Shown here: piece after piece, positions 5,483-11,446 of the stretch
How the letters are laid out: each line of letters begins with the position of its first letter
How positions within the stretch are numbered: position 1 is the stretch's first letter
Source of the DNA: Rhodococcus sp. (in: high G+C Gram-positive bacteria)
GTDB lineage: Bacteria > Actinomycetota > Actinomycetes > Mycobacteriales > Mycobacteriaceae
Direction: 5' to 3'
DNA: 12,089 nt
Assembly (NCBI GenBank): GCA_012515885.1
Contig: JAAYXN010000451.1
Span: 1-12,089, forward strand
The notes under the pieces: generated by a model
Database searches by the model: none
Seen by the model: the letters and a program-made list of their open reading frames with translations, nothing else
Told to the model about the DNA's origin: nothing
Position numbers and translations under genes: made by a program

Positions 5483-5555
5483 GGTTCCATTCTGCACGCC
5501 CCGAATCAGGCGTGCGGTGTGGCGAGGTGCCTGCGACGGTGTCATCGTGTTTGGC

Positions 5556-5561
5556 TGTAAT
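5556..5561 (+). promoter_or_regulatory. Possible -10 (TGTAAT) for the GntR gene
   Basis: TGTAAT matches TATAAT in five of six positions and lies 43 nt before the start codon at 5605, inside the 122-nt divergent arsC/gntR region. The -35 is unconvincing (TGCGAC at 5532-5537). Confidence 0.3.
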
Positions 5562-5604
5562 CGGTGCCTGCGAGGACAGCGGGTTTGAGGAAAGGTGGGC
5601 GCTC

Positions 5605-5967
5605 ATGGATATCCAGATTGACCCGGGCTCGCCGCACGCTCCGTACGACCAGGACCGCTTGCAGATCATCGAGCAGGTACGTGACGGTCGTCTGATCGCG
5701 GGTACCAAGATTCCGACGGTGCGGGCGCTGGCCGCGGATATCGGTATCGCCCCCAATACGGTGGCGAAGGCGTACCGGGAGCTCGCTGAGGCTGGAGTGA
5801 TTGACACCCGCGGCAAACAGGGGACGTTTATCGCGGAGTCGGGTGATCCCACGCGTAGCCGTGCGGAGGCGGCGGTGACGCGCCTGGTCCGTGAGCTTCG
5901 TGAGGTGGGAATGAATAATGACGACGTGCTGCGCCTCGTCCGGGCCGCGCTCAAGGCTCCCCGGTAA
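5605..5967 (+). CDS. GntR-family transcriptional regulator, YtrA-type (short)
   Basis: A 120-residue DNA-binding protein. Residues about 12-77 form the winged helix of the GntR family: PYDQDRLQIIEQVRDGRLIAG, then the HTH IPTVRALAADIGIAPNTVAK (36-55), AYRELAEAGVI (56-66) and the wing RGKQGTFIA (69-77). The remaining 43 residues are a short helical tail (AAVTRLVRELREVGMNNDD, LRLVRAAL), typical of the YtrA subfamily, which lacks a large ligand-binding domain and commonly controls ABC transporter operons. No such operon is in view; the regulon is unknown, and the divergent arsC or its own promoter are possible targets. The ATG at 5605 is chosen because GAGGAAAGG (5587-5595) lies 9 nt before it, while the longer upstream frame lacks family similarity. 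It converges on pmt with a 22-nt gap. Confidence 0.9.
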   Translation: MDIQIDPGSPHAPYDQDRLQIIEQVRDGRLIAGTKIPTVRALAADIGIAPNTVAKAYRELAEAGVIDTRGKQGTFIAESGDPTRSRAEAAVTRLVRELREVGMNNDDVLRLVRAALKAPR

Positions 5968-5989
5968 CCTTCAACTCTTGCTGGGCGTC

Positions 5990-7549
5990 CTAGCGCCAGC
6001 TGGGCAGCCACAGCTGTTGTTGCCACATCTCCGGGCTAATCGGTAGCCCGGTCAGGATGGGCCACAGCCACGCGAAGTTTGCCACCACGAGCCCTAAATA
6101 CAGGCTCACGGCGAGCAGACCGGTGGTTCGTCGTTCTTTCGACGCCGACGCTTTGCCCAGGATATCGCCAAGCATGAGCGCCATACCCATCGCCAGGAAC
6201 GGGGCGAGAGCGACCGCGTAGAAGAAGTACATCTGTCGGTCCAAGGTGAGGAACCAGGGCAGGAACGCGGCGCCGTAGCCGACGAGGACGGCGGCGTAAC
6301 GCCAGTCACGGCCAATGATGGCGCGCCACAGGGCCCACGCAAGCATCGGCAACGCCAGCCACCACACGGCGGGTGTGCCGATCAGCATGACCGCTTTGAC
6401 GCAGCTGGAAGCGCTGCACCCGGTGACCTGCTCGCCTTCGGCGTAGTAGTAGAGCATCGGCCGCAGGCCCATCGGCCACGACCACGGCTTCGATTCCCAG
6501 GGGTGGACGTTGCCTGCTGAGTTGGTTAGCCCGGAGTGGAAGGTGAGGACGTTGCCGCTGTAGTACCAGAGTGCACGCAGCCCATCGGGCAGAAACGACC
6601 AGGCGCCGCCACTGCCGATGTGGTTTCCGACGGCGTTTCGGTCGACACCGATTTCGCTGGCAAACCAGGCACGATATGTGCCGAGGTAAACCAGCAGCGG
6701 GATCACGACGAGGGCATACAGCGCGGGGCCGATGTCGCGGAGTGCGGTGCCTCGCCACGGTTGGGGGACGCCGTAGGTGCGGCGGGCGGCGACGTCGAAG
6801 GCGACGCTCATGAGGCCAAAGAAGACAATGAAGTAGATGCCGGACCATTTTGTCCCGCACGCTAATCCGAGCAGGACTCCGGCACCGAACCGCCACCAAC
6901 GCACACCGAGTCGGGGCCCGTATTCGCTGAGAGCGATGCGTCCTTCTGCCTGGACGCGCGCCATGCGTTCGCGTACCTGGTCCCGGTCAACAATGAGGCA
7001 GCCGAACGCGGCGACCACGAACAGGGCCAGGAAAATATCGAGCATGCCCAGGCGGGACGACACGAAAAGTACGCCGTCGGCGATGACAAGGATGCCGGCG
7101 ATGGCGCCGATGAGTGTGGATCGGCTGAGGCGCCGCACGATGCGAATGACCAGCAGTACCAGCACGGTTCCGGCGACGGCGGCAGTGAACCGCCATCCCC
7201 AGCCGTTGTAGCCGAAGAGCGCTTCGCCGATCGCGATCATTTGCTTTCCGACGGGCGGGTGGACGACGAGCCCGTAACCGGGGTTGTCTTCGATACCGCC
7301 GCCGGTCAGTACTTGCCATGCTTGTGGCGCGTAATGCTTTTCGTCGAACACCGGGGTTCCGGCGTCGGTGGGGTAGTTGAGCATGACGAAACGGGTCACG
7401 GCCGCGATGGCGGTGAGGACGAGGGTGACTACCCAGCCGCGGAACCGGTCGAGTGGCCCGAAGTCGGGTGCGGGTACTCGGGGTGCCGGGGAGGCAACCG
7501 ACGACTCAGTCCCGGGGGTTCCGGGGCGCACATCCGACAGCGTTGTCAC
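5990..7549 (-). CDS. pmt: Polyprenyl-phosphate-mannose protein O-mannosyltransferase (PMT family, GT39)
   Basis: Membrane enzyme that moves mannose from polyprenyl-phosphomannose to Ser/Thr of proteins exported by the Sec route; the M. tuberculosis counterpart is Rv1002c, needed for full virulence. From the GTG at 7549 it has 519 residues, similar to Rv1002c. After a Pro-rich cytosolic N-terminus, the first membrane helix covers residues 39-57. The extracytoplasmic loop follows with FDEKHY (68-73), holding the essential Asp-Glu pair, and VHPPVGK (96-102). Many further helices (for example TLIGAIAGILVIADGVLF and LLGLACGTKWSGIYFIVFF) follow, ending in WLPSWR, a typical PMT terminus. A longer frame begins at TTG 7600, but it would overlap rsmI; TACGAT 6 nt before the GTG supports 7549. 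It diverges from rsmI as in M. tuberculosis. Confidence 0.93.
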   Translation of the reverse strand: MTTLSDVRPGTPGTESSVASPAPRVPAPDFGPLDRFRGWVVTLVLTAIAAVTRFVMLNYPTDAGTPVFDEKHYAPQAWQVLTGGGIEDNPGYGLVVHPPVGKQMIAIGEALFGYNGWGWRFTAAVAGTVLVLLVIRIVRRLSRSTLIGAIAGILVIADGVLFVSSRLGMLDIFLALFVVAAFGCLIVDRDQVRERMARVQAEGRIALSEYGPRLGVRWWRFGAGVLLGLACGTKWSGIYFIVFFGLMSVAFDVAARRTYGVPQPWRGTALRDIGPALYALVVIPLLVYLGTYRAWFASEIGVDRNAVGNHIGSGGAWSFLPDGLRALWYYSGNVLTFHSGLTNSAGNVHPWESKPWSWPMGLRPMLYYYAEGEQVTGCSASSCVKAVMLIGTPAVWWLALPMLAWALWRAIIGRDWRYAAVLVGYGAAFLPWFLTLDRQMYFFYAVALAPFLAMGMALMLGDILGKASASKERRTTGLLAVSLYLGLVVANFAWLWPILTGLPISPEMWQQQLWLPSWR

Positions 7550-7555
7550 GGTGCA

Positions 7556-7561
7556 ATCGTA
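7556..7561 (-). promoter_or_regulatory. -10 hexamer TACGAT of a predicted leaderless pmt transcript
   Basis: On the minus strand TACGAT (7561-7556) is followed by 6 nt and the GTG start at 7549. Its first two base pairs are also the first two of the opposing rsmI -10. No ribosome site is seen. Confidence 0.6.
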
Positions 7562-7565
7562 GGCT
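7560..7565 (+). promoter_or_regulatory. -10 hexamer TAGGCT of a predicted leaderless rsmI transcript
   Basis: TAGGCT, the same hexamer as before DUF2505, ends 7 nt before the ATG at 7573. The short upstream sequence GTGGGGT gives no well-placed ribosome site. It shares TA at 7560-7561 with the pmt -10 on the other strand. Confidence 0.6.
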
Positions 7566-7572
7566 GTGGGGT

Positions 7573-8400
7573 ATGACTGGTCGTCTAGTGCTCGCCGCAA
7601 CTCCTATGGGGAACATCGATGACGCGTCGCCGCGGCTGCGATCAGCGTTGGCTGACGCGGATGTTGTGGCAGCTGAGGACACTCGTCGTACCCGGTCGCT
7701 TGCGGCGGCGTTGGATGTGACGATCACGGGCAAGGTGGTCAGTTTTTACGATCAGGTGGAGACGTCGCGGTTGCCGTCGTTGGTTGCTGATGTTGCTGGC
7801 GGCAAGACGGTGTTGTTGGTGACCGATGCGGGGATGCCGTCGGTCAGTGATCCGGGTTATCGGTTGGTCGCGGCGTGTGTGTCCGAGGGTTTGGCGGTGA
7901 CGTGTTTGCCTGGCCCATCTGCGGTGACGACGGCGTTGGCGTTGTCGGGTTTGCCGGTGGAGCGTTTTTGTTTTGATGGTTTTCCGCCGCGTAAGGGTGG
8001 TCAGCGTCGCACCTGGTTGCGGACGTTGCGTAGTGAGCCGCGGGCGGTGGTGTTTTTTGAGGCACCGCATCGGTTGGCGGATTGTTTGGCGGATGCGGTG
8101 GCCGAGTTGGGTGGGGAGCGCCGGGCGGCGGTGTGCCGTGAGTTGACGAAGACGTATGAAGAGGTGCGTCGGGGGTCTCTCGCTGAGCTTGCGCAGTGGG
8201 CGGTAGAGGGTGCGCGCGGCGAAATCACGGTGGTCCTTGAGGGCGCGACGGTGGTGGCCGATAAGCCGGAGGACCTTGTCGATGAGGTCGAGCGCCTGGT
8301 TGCCGACGGCACCCGTCTGAAAGATGCGTGTGCATTGGTGGCCACTGAGGGCGTATCGAAGCGCGAGCTTTACGACGCTGTTCTAGCTGCTCGTAAGTAG
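7573..8400 (+). CDS. rsmI: 16S rRNA (cytidine(1402)-2'-O)-methyltransferase RsmI
   Basis: Uses S-adenosylmethionine to methylate the ribose of C1402 in the decoding centre of 16S rRNA (E. coli numbering). The 275 residues are typical. Tetrapyrrole-methylase fold motifs appear in order: LVLAATPMGN (5-14), AAEDTRRT (33-40), LLVTDAGMPSVSDPG (81-95), LPGPSAVTTAL (112-122), FDGFPPRKG (134-142), FFEAPHRL (161-168) and CRELTKTYEE (189-198). The frame can be extended to 7453, but the N-terminus MTGRLVLAATPMGN matches the family and the ATG at 7573 has a -10 hexamer 7 nt upstream, so the short form is chosen. It is divergent from pmt and converges on the 46-codon ORF with only 7 nt between stops. Codons in the middle are strikingly rich in G and T (gttg, ggtttg), an effect of local strand composition rather than a sign of transfer. 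Confidence 0.96.
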   Translation: MTGRLVLAATPMGNIDDASPRLRSALADADVVAAEDTRRTRSLAAALDVTITGKVVSFYDQVETSRLPSLVADVAGGKTVLLVTDAGMPSVSDPGYRLVAACVSEGLAVTCLPGPSAVTTALALSGLPVERFCFDGFPPRKGGQRRTWLRTLRSEPRAVVFFEAPHRLADCLADAVAELGGERRAAVCRELTKTYEEVRRGSLAELAQWAVEGARGEITVVLEGATVVADKPEDLVDEVERLVADGTRLKDACALVATEGVSKRELYDAVLAARK

Positions 8401-8407
8401 TTGAGTT

Positions 8408-8548
8408 CTATCCGCCGCTAGGTTTCCAGCGCATCTCCGGGGCGATTATCCCGCGCTGACGCAGCCAATCGAAGATTCCGCTGACGACGCGATCTGCATC
8501 GCCAGCGGAAACATCGAGCCCAATAATGACCTGCCAGTGCTGGGACAT
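8408..8548 (-). CDS. Small hypothetical protein downstream of the DUF2786 gene (46 residues)
   Basis: A complete 47-codon frame from ATG (8548-8546) to TAG (8410-8408), below usual length cut-offs. It starts 8 nt after the DUF2786 stop, so it should be co-transcribed and perhaps translationally coupled; the only ribosome-like sequence is GGCGGG in the end of the upstream gene. The product reads as real protein: an N-terminal strand-like WQVIIGLDV (5-13), an amphipathic helix DADRVVSGIFDWLRQRG (17-33), then PEMRWKPSGG. It has three tryptophans (5, 28, 41) and no Cys. I do not recognise a family. It ends Ser-Gly-Gly-stop exactly as the DUF2786 protein does. The rsmI stop lies 7 nt beyond its own. 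Confidence is moderate because I cannot compare homologues. Confidence 0.6.
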   Translation of the reverse strand: MSQHWQVIIGLDVSAGDADRVVSGIFDWLRQRGIIAPEMRWKPSGG

Positions 8549-8556
8549 GCAGATAC

Positions 8557-9759
8557 TTACCCGCCGCTCAGGTGCGCCTCATCGGCGGCGGAGCGGCCGG
8601 CATACCAGCCTTCGGCATCGACCGAACGGGACGCGCGTTTAGTGCGAGTCACCGGGAACAGGCGTTCAAACTCGGTATCAACAGCCGCGGACGTATCGGC
8701 AAGCACGGGCAGCAAATCATCGACACTGATATTTGCTTCATCAGCAGCAGCCAACGTGGCCTGCGCATCAGCATCGCGCAAACGCTGACCGATCCGCGAG
8801 GCATATCCGGTAAGAAATGCCTTCCGGAACGACGTGGTGCGCCCACCCTTGCGGGAACCGGAATCGGACTGTTGCATAGCGCGCGTCGCCTGCAACAGCA
8901 GCGACGTGAACAACACATCAACCTGATCCAAATCGACAGGTGTACCTACCACCGTTGCGGTCGCAAGCTCATCAGACCACACCACTCGCACCCGATTAGC
9001 CACCGCAATCTCACCGAGCAGCATCACCTTTTGCTGCACATACGGGTTATCCAGGTGCATGCGCCGCGCCCGCACAGTCCGCGACCGACCTCGCTCACCA
9101 GCAAGCATCGCGGCGCCAATGGAATAGCGCGACATCAACTCTTGCGCTTTAGCGGTGAAAATCTCGGCTTCCTCAGCGAAATTCGTGGCCTCGGCTTTCG
9201 CGAGGAGACCGCGAATTTTCTTCAGTACCTTCGGGTCTGCCTCCTGCGCGCCGTCATCTGCGTCGTCGATGCGCTGCTGCGGCCACAGGGACGGTGGATC
9301 ATCGAGTAACTGCCACTTTCCCGCGCAGCGCCACCCCAAAGTGAGTACCGAAATCTCGTCCACCGAGTGATACGGATCCTCAAACAGCAGGCGCGCAGCC
9401 AGCGTTCGAGGTGAATCCTCGGGGCCGCCGCGGGCAGCCCGCGGATGTTGCTCCTCAATGCTGAGAAGCTGGCCCACCCAGTCACGCGGTGCCCGCTGGT
9501 ACGCCCGGCTGCTGCGCGCATGATGCAGCAGCAACGCCGCGGTGAGATCGTGGTGGTCATTGTCGCCGGATCGGCGAGCAACATGAATGAGATCGGCAGG
9601 TTGCCAACCGCGTTCGTAGATGTCGTCAAGGACGCTCAGTGCATCCTCGACCACGCCTACGGCAGCGTCACCAACCTCGCCGTCGAACATGCCACCCTGC
9701 CTCACTGCGTCTTGCTGAGCCACACCCTGCACATGTCGAACACTCGTTCTAATTGTCAT
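8557..9759 (-). CDS. DUF2786 domain-containing protein
   Basis: A 400-residue soluble protein of unknown function. The DUF2786 signature is at about 177-215: KVLKKIRGLLAKAEAT, NFAEEAEIFTAKAQELMSRY and SI, a charged helical segment. Residues 220-390 form the conserved C-terminal part (RRMHLDNPYVQQKVMLLGEI, VGTPVDLDQVDVLFTSLL, FRKAFLTGYASRIGQRL). The N-terminal 170 residues are an additional helical region with His and Asp clusters (GDNDHHD, LLLHHARSS) seen in the actinobacterial long form. No catalytic motif can be assigned. The ATG at 9759 is used; Met24 (9690) is a possible shorter start. CACACT 6 nt before the ATG resembles a weak leaderless -10 and lies in a palindrome (9761-9775). It sits 54 nt behind metG on the same strand and 8 nt ahead of the 46-codon ORF, probably an operon with the latter. 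Confidence 0.85.
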   Translation of the reverse strand: MTIRTSVRHVQGVAQQDAVRQGGMFDGEVGDAAVGVVEDALSVLDDIYERGWQPADLIHVARRSGDNDHHDLTAALLLHHARSSRAYQRAPRDWVGQLLSIEEQHPRAARGGPEDSPRTLAARLLFEDPYHSVDEISVLTLGWRCAGKWQLLDDPPSLWPQQRIDDADDGAQEADPKVLKKIRGLLAKAEATNFAEEAEIFTAKAQELMSRYSIGAAMLAGERGRSRTVRARRMHLDNPYVQQKVMLLGEIAVANRVRVVWSDELATATVVGTPVDLDQVDVLFTSLLLQATRAMQQSDSGSRKGGRTTSFRKAFLTGYASRIGQRLRDADAQATLAAADEANISVDDLLPVLADTSAAVDTEFERLFPVTRTKRASRSVDAEGWYAGRSAADEAHLSGG

Positions 9760-9760
9760 G

Positions 9761-9775
9761 CGGGCAGTGTGCCCG
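9761..9775. promoter_or_regulatory. Perfect inverted repeat CGGGCA-GTG-TGCCCG before the DUF2786 gene
   Basis: Six-base perfect arms around GTG, two bases upstream of the DUF2786 ATG and in the 54-nt gap after metG. No T-run follows in either direction, so an operator at the start site or a hairpin limiting translation seems more likely than an intrinsic terminator. Confidence 0.45.
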
Positions 9776-9813
9776 AAGGGTCTGACAAGTTTGCCGCCGT
9801 TCGCGGTCTAGGA

Positions 9814-11370
9814 CTACTCGTCCTCGACGTAACGTGGGAAAACGCCCGTCGGCGCGGGCAGCGGCGTCTGCGGAACAAGTCGGGTTCCGATGGCGTCAAA
9901 CTGGCGTGCGTCCTCGGGCTGGCCGACGAGATCAAGGATCTTCGCGCCCGAACCTGGCATGACCGGCTGCACCAAGAGTCCGACGATGCGAACCACTTCC
10001 AACGTCACGTACAGCACCGTCGCCATGCGCGCGGGATCAGTCTTGCGCAGCACCCACGGCTCTTGCGCGGAGAAGTACCGGTTCGTCTCGCCCAGTAGCG
10101 ACCAGATCGTTTCCAGCGCCAAGTGCAGTGCCTGGACGTTGAACTGTTCGCGCACCGTTTCCAGGAGGGCATCCGCCTGAGCGAGCAGTGCTTCATCGTC
10201 CGCGGTGAAGTCGCCGGGGGTGGGTACCTGACCGTCGCAGTTCTTCGCGACCATCGACAGTGAACGCTGCGCGAGGTTGCCCAGTTCGTTCGCGAGGTCG
10301 GTGTTCATGCGGGTGACGATCGCTTCGTGGCTGTAGCTGCCGTCCTGGCCGTACGAAATTTCGCGGAGCAGGAAGAAGCGCACCGCGTCGAGACCGTACT
10401 GTTCGACCATCGCGATGGGGTCGACGACGTTGCCGACCGACTTCGACATCTTTTCGCCCTTGTTGTACAAGAATCCGTGGACGAACACGCGATCCGGCAG
10501 TTCGATTCCGGCGGACATCAAGAACGCGGGCCAGTACACCGTGTGGAAACGGGTGATGTCTTTGCCGATGATGTGCAGGTTCGCGGGCCAGAACTTTTCA
10601 AACTTTTCGCAGGACGTATCGGGGTAGCCGACGCCGGTGAGGTAGTTAGTGAGCGCATCCACCCACACGTACATGACGTGCTCGGGATCGCCGGGAACCG
10701 GGACGCCCCAGTCAAAGGTGGTGCGCGAGATCGACAGGTCTTTCAGGCCGCCCTTGACGAAGCTGACGATCTCGTTGCGACGCGTGGATGGCGCGATGAA
10801 GTCGGGGTTCGACTCGTACAGGTCGAGCAGACGATCCTGGTACTGGGACAGCTTGAAGAAATACGTCGACTCTTCTGTCCACTCGACCGGAGTGCCGGTC
10901 TCGGTGGAGATGCGGCTGCCGTCGTCTTGCAGTGTGGTTTCGCCTTCGGTGTAGAAGGCTTCGTCGCGCACGGAGTACCACCCGGAATAGGAATCCAGGT
11001 AGATGTCGCCCGCGTCCACCATCTTCTGCCAGATCGCCTTGCTGGCTTCATGGTGATCGGCGTCCGTGGTGCGGATAAACCGGTCGTATGAAATGTTCAG
11101 AACCGCATCGAGGGCTTTGAAGTTATCCGAGTTGCGGGTGGCGAGATCACGGACATCAATGCCCTCGCGGGTAGCTGTCTGCTGCATCTTGAGCCCGTGC
11201 TCGTCGGTGCCGGTGAGGAAGAAAACCTCGTGGCCGTCGAGACGCTTGAACCGCGCGATGGCGTCCGCGGAAATGTACTCGTAGGCGTGGCCGATATGCG
11301 GAACACCGTTGGGGTACGCGATTGCCGTCGTGATGTAGAACGGGGCCCGGGAGGAATGCGCTGCAGTCAT
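9814..11370 (-). CDS. metG: Methionyl-tRNA synthetase
   Basis: Charges tRNA-Met (initiator and elongator) with methionine in the cytosol. The 518-residue class I enzyme shows ITTAIAYPNGVPHIGHAY (13-30) with HIGH at 25-28, TGTDEHG (53-59), IIGKDITRFHTVYWPAFL (267-284), and KMSKS at 307-311 in YNKGEKMSKSVGNV. The alpha-helical anticodon-binding domain follows (ANELGNLAQR; YFSAQEPW). The knuckle insert (GWYSVRDEAFYTEGET, 130-145) has no cysteines, so this is the zinc-free form, as in mycobacteria, and there is no C-terminal EMAPII-like tRNA-binding domain. The ATG at 11370 fits the family; TAGAGT at 11386-11381 could be a -10 giving a leader of only about 4 nt. M. tuberculosis metS (Rv1007c) lies in the same neighbourhood and orientation relative to rsmI. 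No T-box or other riboswitch is seen upstream. Confidence 0.97.
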   Translation of the reverse strand: MTAAHSSRAPFYITTAIAYPNGVPHIGHAYEYISADAIARFKRLDGHEVFFLTGTDEHGLKMQQTATREGIDVRDLATRNSDNFKALDAVLNISYDRFIRTTDADHHEASKAIWQKMVDAGDIYLDSYSGWYSVRDEAFYTEGETTLQDDGSRISTETGTPVEWTEESTYFFKLSQYQDRLLDLYESNPDFIAPSTRRNEIVSFVKGGLKDLSISRTTFDWGVPVPGDPEHVMYVWVDALTNYLTGVGYPDTSCEKFEKFWPANLHIIGKDITRFHTVYWPAFLMSAGIELPDRVFVHGFLYNKGEKMSKSVGNVVDPIAMVEQYGLDAVRFFLLREISYGQDGSYSHEAIVTRMNTDLANELGNLAQRSLSMVAKNCDGQVPTPGDFTADDEALLAQADALLETVREQFNVQALHLALETIWSLLGETNRYFSAQEPWVLRKTDPARMATVLYVTLEVVRIVGLLVQPVMPGSGAKILDLVGQPEDARQFDAIGTRLVPQTPLPAPTGVFPRYVEDE

Positions 11371-11446
11371 GGTGCCACTTACTCTATCTGGCCCGACGAT
11401 TTTTATTGGGCCCGACTACTGCTCTGCGGATTACTGCTCTGGGCGC
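11371..11446. repeat. Short direct repeats between the partial SDR and metG
   Basis: TACTGCTCTG occurs at 11417-11426 and 11432-11441, a 15-nt period that repeats the end of the SDR gene: on the minus strand GAG CAG TAA is followed in frame by TCC GCA GAG CAG TAG, a second in-frame stop. GGCCCGAC occurs at 11390-11397 and 11409-11416. The 60-nt intergenic region otherwise holds only a possible metG -10 (11381-11386); no clear terminator. Confidence 0.6.

Noticed and set aside
5042..5560. Plus-strand ORF of 172 codons bridging arcA and gntR
   Set aside because: Antisense to arsC, which aligns along its whole length with a known family.
1733..7551. Shared 10-mer GTTGTCACGG at 1733-1742 and 7542-7551
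   Set aside because: Exact 10-mer pairs are expected many times by chance in 12 kb; the second copy is simply the start codons of pmt.
7453..7572. N-terminal extension of RsmI by 40 residues
   Set aside because: It would be antisense to the pmt start, shows no similarity, and the leaderless-type -10 and family N-terminus support the ATG at 7573.
7550..7600. Extension of pmt to a TTG at 7600
   Set aside because: It would overlap the rsmI coding start, and the extra 17 residues are unrelated to PMT N-termini.
8572..9309. Plus-strand ORF of 245 codons
   Set aside because: It lies fully antisense to the DUF2786 gene, has a low-complexity Arg/Ser/Ile composition without motifs, and reflects the codon bias of the real gene on the other strand.
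10327..11091. Plus-strand ORF of 254 codons
   Set aside because: Antisense to metG, whose HIGH and KMSKS motifs are unambiguous; no recognisable domain.
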